DNA of 64,000 bases, taken from the NCBI RefSeq assembly GCF_024679245.1, contig NC_090186.1, forward strand, positions 34,112,946 to 34,176,945, in the 5' to 3' direction. Of the stretch, positions 58,545 through 64,000 are shown piece after piece (the stretch's first letter is position 1; each line of letters begins with the position of its first letter). The notes under the pieces are model-generated. The model was not told the origin of the DNA and ran no database searches. It worked only from the letters and a program-made list of their open reading frames with translations. The position numbers and the translations under genes were made by a program. Origin of the DNA: Pseudorasbora parva. Taxonomy: Eukaryota; Chordata; Actinopteri; Cypriniformes; Gobionidae.

Positions 58545-59135
58545 AGAACTAACTCTTCCCCGCCATTGATGGAAATTTCCAGCTTTCCGTGTTTTCACTG
58601 TTATACGGTAGGGGTGCTATAACAAATCTTCTGAAAGAGTACTGAATCTCCTGATCAAAACACAGGAGAAAAATAAGCAGAAACAAGCGATAGCATATGT
58701 AAGCTATCAATAAATAACGCGCTCATTAACATTAAACAGCATCAAAACTGCCCAATGATACTGAATGAAATGTGACTCAGAATGAGGTCTAGGACTGTGC
58801 AACCTTAGATGGACTCAATCTACTAAATCTGTGTTTTGATCATCATTTTAAATCCGATCTGGTTTTAGTATTTGACAATAATGTGATTTTCTAAATTATT
58901 GGCTCAAAATGTAGCTTTTTCTAAAATGTATCCAAATTCAATTGTCGATAAAAAAAAATGCATAAGGTTGTTTGTTTGTTTTTTTTTAAGAAAAGCAACT
59001 GTTCTTTTTTTTTTGATAAATTGCCTTTTCTGATAAATTTTGCCTTTTTTAAATCTTCTAAAGAAATATTCAGAAAATTTGGTGAAAAATGATCAGAAAT
59101 GCTGACGGTAGCTGGCAACTATAAAAAAAAGTTAA
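58545..59135. mobile_element. TTTCCCCGCCA-ended repeat, copy 2
   Basis: AACTCTTCCCCGCCATTGAT start; the body matches 53470-53810, and 59020-59130 (ATATTCAGAAAATTTGGTG, TAGCTGGCAACT) matches 53960-54035. No L2-tail insertion, so it is an empty counterpart of the copy at 53110. Confidence 0.65.
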
Positions 59136-60599
59136 TTTTATCATGAAGACTTGAGTTTTTAGCACGCGCATCTGATCGTCTTAATGTAGGTCAAATATAG
59201 GAAATGACTCCATTTATTGTTGATATTGTCGATTTTTTTGTTTTTGTTGTAAATATAGATTTAATCATTCAACCCTACCTCGAGGCTCTAGCATTACAGT
59301 AGTTATAAAGTAGTTTAAAAAAAAACAGAAAAAGACGGTTTATGCTGATATTTGAAATATAGCAACCCTAATCTGATACCCTTTGTAACGCACTCAGTAG
59401 AGAAAAACACAATACATCACTAAAGATGTACTATTGTATAAAACATTTACAGAGGTACAATATAATCCCTTTAAATTGAAAAAAAAATTCAAGGTACTGA
59501 ATCTTCAAAAACCAGGGAATGATTTGCCCAGCACACTGAATTAAACTTTGTTCCAACTGCTGAAGGCTGGAGGCCAAAAAATGAGCAATCAATCTGAACA
59601 AAATTGCTGTCCACTACCCTGTTCTCAAATGGGAACAGCTCGACATGATACAGAGCTGAAGAGGGCAATAAAGTCAAATTATTTACGTATTTAAAGCATG
59701 ATCTCTGAGCAGTAAAACATGGAAACATGTGACAGATGCACTCTGGGATCATGTGGTTTGGTGCATGGCACAGATCCTGTGGTTTGCGATTGTCTGGCTT
59801 GTCTCCACAGGAACAGATGGGTGTGAGTGACAGGTCAGGTGCAAAAGAAGGGCCTTGTCATTTTTGAGGGTGGGGTAGACTCTGATCATAATGCGCGGTC
59901 ACGCTCTAAGCTTCCAGTCTGTAAACTGCAATTAATCACTCAGGCGCTGACGAGGGCAGCACCGGTCAAGGACCCATCCAAATCAACAATCACTGACAGG
60001 GACGGGTTGACAGCAAGAGAAATCAATATGACTTTGGTGCTTCTCAATAGGGGTGTCAAGATGCCAAACTTTTAGTAGTCGATATCAGTAAAAATTCATA
60101 CCAACTGCAAAAGAGCAAATATGCTAATAATAATTTAACAATTATTGAATTGTAATAATATTATTATTTGTTATTTCAACGCCACAGCTAATATCCTATG
60201 ATACTAATGCAATATTCAATAATAATAGAAATTCAGGTAGTTACAACAACATTTACAAAATGTATATGCAAGAAAATCATGAGGAAAGAGGAACGAGACT
60301 TCACTAATTTGTGTTGCCAGACCTTTCTTAAAAAAAAGAACGAGCCTACAATAAACCAAAATAAATCTAAATTCTTAATGGGTGTGTTCACAAATGTTCG
60401 CTTGATTCATTTGGACTGGACCAAAAATTTAAATTAATTCAATTAATTTAGTCCTGGTCCACTTAGTGTTCGCAGTGGCATTTTAACACCGAACCTAAAG
60501 GCACAGGGATATGTTAACAACCTGATAGGTCAGCTTTTATTACGCATATTTTGTGACGGAACGTACCGAACATCCAAAACAATGCTGTGTGCTGGGCTA
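59136..60599. other. Intron or upstream sequence, nothing recognised
   Basis: Frames at 59489-59752 and 59827-60075 have no domain. 60060-60440 is AT-rich. No paired ends found. Confidence 0.5.
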
Positions 60600-61995
60600 A
60601 ATGCTCTTTTTGTGTATAGGCCTGTCGTGATAGTCAATAAATCAATTAATCGAACCTTGCTAATTTTTCCGGCCGCGATAATTTCCACTTGAATGCTTGT
60701 TTGTTTTCTTCACCTCTAGCGCAGACTGTGTGCCGGCGTGATGAGACGTCATGCTCGGCCAGATTCGCCAGGAAATCGTGCTTCTTCGGTTGCAGAGCCA
60801 CACGCAAAGTTACAAAATTTGACGTGCACACCGCCAAAGCGAAACTTTAGCTGCGTCTCATTTCGTTTAATTTTGAAGGCTGCGTCCTCCGGAGGTCACA
60901 TCCTGTGAAATATGCAGTATACAGAGCATCCTCAATCAGAATTAAAAGAGACGTCCTTTGTAGGACACACAAACAATAAGTATCACGTTGTTATGCCAAC
61001 ACATTCTGCCTCGTTGTGCTCTCACGCCAGTTATATGAATGAAACTTATTCATAACTTGAAAATGCCTATGAAATGTTCCTTGTCTTAAAAAGCAATGTA
61101 CCGTTCTAAACGTTTAAAAAGCACTAAACACTTGTAATCCTGTTTACCACAACTATCTGTTACTACAGACGTTACTATATCCTACAAAAACATGCTGAAA
61201 ACTAATTACATTTAACCACCACATCAACGCTTGCATGTATACAGACTTTTCTTTCTTTTTTGTGCGGTGGTGGCGTTTTTTCTAATAATATAAAAAAAAA
61301 GATGGTTGTTAACAACAACGCAAAGAATTGTGGGTTATCTGCAGCAGCGAAGGATACACCTCACGCACACTCCGAATTCCTGTGAAAGAAGGGCACATTC
61401 GAAGGTCGCATTTGGAGTGTCCTACTCACTTTTTTAAATGAGACAGCCTTATGATGCATTCAGCCTTCAAATGTGACCTCCGGAGGACCAGCCTTCCGAA
61501 ATGAGACACAGCTTTTGACTCCACTCTCCGCATTGACGCCATATTTGCTGTGTGCACCCTCGCGCTCGCATAGCCGCGTTGAGTATAAACAAGGCTTAAA
61601 GCTACACTGAAGTTGGCATTTTGATAAATGCAAGTTAATTCCTCAGTTCAATCTTACTGATCAATCTCTACAAACATAAGTTCCTGTAGAGATAGTAATA
61701 CACAACCTCCTTTTTTTAACCAAAAAATTAAAAGCATATCATAAATGTCTTCTCTCTTGCTGTAGCAAAATCTCACCTATCCGCAGAGATGGTCAAGTCC
61801 AGTTCAGTTTTTGCATTACATGATTTTTTTTTAAAAACAGTATCCTAAATTGTGGATAATTAAGCTATATATCATGCTTAATTACATTTCTGGAGTGTTA
61901 ACGATTAAAAGAAAAAACAACAACCATACAGAACCAAAAACCGTGACCCAAAAACCATGATACGAACCGAACCGTGGGTTTTGTGAACCGTGCCA
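60600..61995. mobile_element. hAT-like repeat copy A, interrupted
   Basis: 60715-60848 (GTGATGAGACGTCATGCTCG, AAAATTTGACGTGCACACCG) continues at 61514-61995 (TATAAACAAGGCTTAAAGCT, GAACCGAACCGTGGGTTTTG, ending GTGAACCGTGCCACCCTA). The end is the inverse of a TAGGGGTGGCACGGTTCAC-type hAT terminus. The same sequence recurs uninterrupted at 63150-63768. Confidence 0.7.
60849..61513. mobile_element. TIR element AGCTGCGTCTCATTTCG
   Basis: Left AGCTGCGTCTCATTTCG and right CGAAATGAGACACAGCT are inverted with one mismatch, with CCTCCGGAGGTCACAT and ATGTGACCTCCGGAGG a little further in. TTT flanks both sides (60846-60848, 61514-61516), suggesting a 3-bp duplication as in Harbinger. The paralogue at 63260 lacks it. 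Confidence 0.8.
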
Positions 61996-62079
61996 CCCTA
62001 TGCACCTAAAACACAACCATCCGTTGCAGTTTTCATCCATTTTATTAATTGTTTTTGTTTGTTTTGATCATTTATTGTA

Positions 62080-62640
62080 GGGCTGGGCGATATGGCCCAA
62101 AAAAAAAATCCCCGATTTTTTCACCAAAAATTCGATTTACGATTTAAAACGATTTTTTCCCCTCCTACTTAAAATCAGTCTGCAGATGACAAAGAAATTG
62201 TTCAAAACAAGTTTTAACTTTATTTTGTTTAGGTAAAATTAAATATTTGCAGCTTGGTAGAAGTGCCACCTGGGGTGCAAAACTTTCAGCATGTGAATAA
62301 CCCCGGACTATTCCACAGTATAAATGGGCACCATATCTTTTGCAATATACAGTATACATATCAAAGGTTTATGAATTGATATGCAGATAAAATTAACTTT
62401 TATTAACAACAGTAATGTACAAAAAAAGTATAGGGAAAATTTAAATGTAGCCTAATGCTCTTATTAAATATAGATTAGCATTGTTCTTCAATAGTCTCAC
62501 ACTGAACTGTTCGACAGCTTCAGTGATTATTAAAGGAGCTCTTTACTTTACTGTAATTTAGTCACAATTTGAAGAAAAGTTTAGTTTTTCCTGAGACTGT
62601 GACTTCGTACTTTCCATACATTAGGGAGTGGAAATCGCTA
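62080..62640. repeat. hAT-type fragment beginning TAGGGCTGGGCGATATGGCC
   Basis: A recognisable left terminus followed by the GATTTTTTCACC and TTCGATTTACGATTT block. No right end was found; truncated, right boundary approximate. Confidence 0.55.
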
Positions 62641-63020
62641 ATAAATCAATAAGTGCTCTTCTGCTGGTTATAGTGGTGGGCATTTCATATATTTTTTTAA
62701 ATAAAAATTCTACAAAATGGATTACACATTTTAAAAAAAATAAACTAAAAAAAACATTCAACTATTTCTTTCACAAGACCCCTTTAAACTTTTAGTTTTA
62801 CAAACCATCACATTAAAAATAACATTACAATCGGATATCTAGAGCTTTGAAGTGCTGGAAATAAGTGTGAAGCTCTTGAAAACCATTGGAAAGTGCTTGA
62901 ATTTTAATCTCAAAAGGTTGTACGAATCCTGAGATAAATAATGACAACAACCACGTTAAATCCAAGTGGTTTTACTACAGTACAATCGTGGTAAATGTTG
63001 GTGATTTGTGACTGAAACCC
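62641..63020. other. AT-rich sequence, nothing recognised
   Basis: No genes, exons or paired ends. Confidence 0.5.
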
Positions 63021-63027
63021 CTGACCA

Positions 63028-63149
63028 GAGCCGGCCCAGCCACTAAGCGACCCTTGCAATTGCAAAGGGCCCCGTGGCCTGCAGAGGGCCCCCTAGAGAG
63101 CGCACGCACCTCGCCTCATCTGTTTGGGGAGGTGTTTATTATACTCGAA
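63028..63149. repeat. Fragment of CAGAGCCGGCCC-ended hAT-like repeat
   Basis: CCAGAGCCGGCCCAGCCACT followed by AAAGGGCCCCGTGG is the start of a common fish repeat; it is cut off where the next hAT copy begins. Confidence 0.55.
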
Positions 63150-63768
63150 GCGCAGACTGGGTGCAGGCGTGATGAGACGTCATGCTCGGCCAGATTCGCC
63201 TCGAGCTTCTTCGGTTGCGGGGCCGCACGCAAAGTTACAAAATTTGACGTGCACACCGCCAAGCGAAATTGGGTCTCGCGCACTCCTCGTTGACGCAATT
63301 TTTGCCGTGCACGTGCGGACGCGTCAAGTATAAACAAGGCTTAAAGCTACACTGAAGTTGGCCGTTTGATAAATGCAAGTTGATTCTTCAGTTCAATATT
63401 TGTGTCTAAAAAAGGCACATAAGTTCCTGTAGAGATAGCAATACACATTCTCCTCTTCTTTTTTTTTTGCCAAATAAATGAAAGCATGTCATCAATGTCT
63501 TTCTCTTGCTGTATCAAAATCTCACCTAGCTTTCCTCAGAGATAGTCAAGTTCAGTTTGTGCATGATTACATGATATAACAATTGTGTTAATACTGTATC
63601 CTGAATTGTGGATAAGTAAGCTATATATCATATTATGCTGAAGTAAATTTCTGGAGTGTTAACAAGTAAAAGCAAAAACAACAACAACAACCGTACAGAA
63701 CTTAAAAACCGTGACCCTAAAGCCGTGATACAAACCGAACCGTGGCTTTTGTGAACCGTGCCACCCCT
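63150..63768. mobile_element. hAT-like repeat copy B, uninterrupted
   Basis: Matches copy A throughout (GTGATGAGACGTCATGCTCG, TATAAACAAGGCTTAAAGCT, GAACCGAACCGTGGCTTTTG) and ends TGAACCGTGCCACCCCTA. The minus-strand frame at 63116-63337 has no recognised domain. Confidence 0.75.
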
Positions 63769-64000
63769 AATGTGTACCTAAAGCAGTTTTCATCCATTTT
63801 ATTTATTGCTTTTGGTATTTATTCAAGTGTATTTTTTGTTAACAGACTGAGTCCATTGCTTTTCTTGTTTTTTGGTTGTTTTGTTAATTTATTGTGGATA
63901 TTTAAAATGTTTTCCATATCAGAGTCTTTAGAGATAAAAGTTTATTGATCTTTAAAAAAGGTGTACCTGCATTATTATGCCATTATCATTATTTTAAATG

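Noticed and set aside
63116..63337. Overlapping frames on both strands, 69-79 codons
   Set aside because: Lie within the hAT-like repeat whose equivalent at 60646-60837 has diverged without keeping a common long frame; no domain.

Overview
This is AT-rich, repeat-dense animal nuclear DNA from a bony fish, most likely a cyprinid. The only gene firmly identifiable is the actin regulator enah (Mena), on the minus strand. Much of the rest is occupied by DNA transposons and their short non-autonomous derivatives. Families typical of cyprinid genomes (TTAA-flanked elements whose ends read AGGG(A/T)TAGTTCACCC, Tc1 elements, hAT and Harbinger derivatives) recur many times. There is no sign of bacterial, plasmid or phage sequence, and no rRNA, tRNA or CRISPR.

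Gene layout, reading enah right to left: a candidate alternative first coding exon at 57334-57422; certain exon 2 at 37831-37996; certain exon 3 at 25235-25412; and a weaker candidate cassette exon at 5912-6052. Exons 2 and 3 together encode essentially the whole EVH1 (WH1) domain, with splice sites and phases that match vertebrate ENAH. The canonical first exon (Met-Ser) and everything after EVH1 (proline-rich region, EVH2) lie outside the window, so the window is mostly enah introns 1, 2 and 3.

Repeat layout: 1-832 is a broken Tc1 element. 887-1842 is a TTAA element split by another insertion. 4465-5361 is a terminal-inverted-repeat element. 7404-8145 holds a palindromic MITE and two long back-to-back hairpins. 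8921-12771 is one old element carrying five later insertions. 15942-20655 holds hAT-like, TTAA, TA-type and BED-finger fragments. 22149-24484 is a three-layer TTAA nest. 25731-27436 is a Tc1 transposon inside a palindromic MITE. 29747-31053 and 38852-41675 are two copies of one TTAA family, each filled with younger elements. 35830-37117 and 42368-44797 are two copies of another family, also filled. 47396-49216 is a nest of elements with TAGCCT ends. 50339-51779 is a Kolobok-like remnant with a THAP-like fragment. 53110-54058 and 58545-59135 are a repeated pair. 60600-63768 contains two hAT copies, one of them interrupted.

The most unusual signal is a group of elements that begin TAGCCT, end AGGCTA and make 9-bp target duplications (four clear cases: 1270, 9503, 37241, 44170; one decayed case: 47411). 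Two subfamilies carry remnants of what looks like the N-terminal part of a RecQ-type DNA helicase, including the Walker A region. This suggests an autonomous parent transposon with a helicase, which I cannot match to a named superfamily. The second point of interest is the pair of candidate enah exons, whose splice phases fit the known exons.
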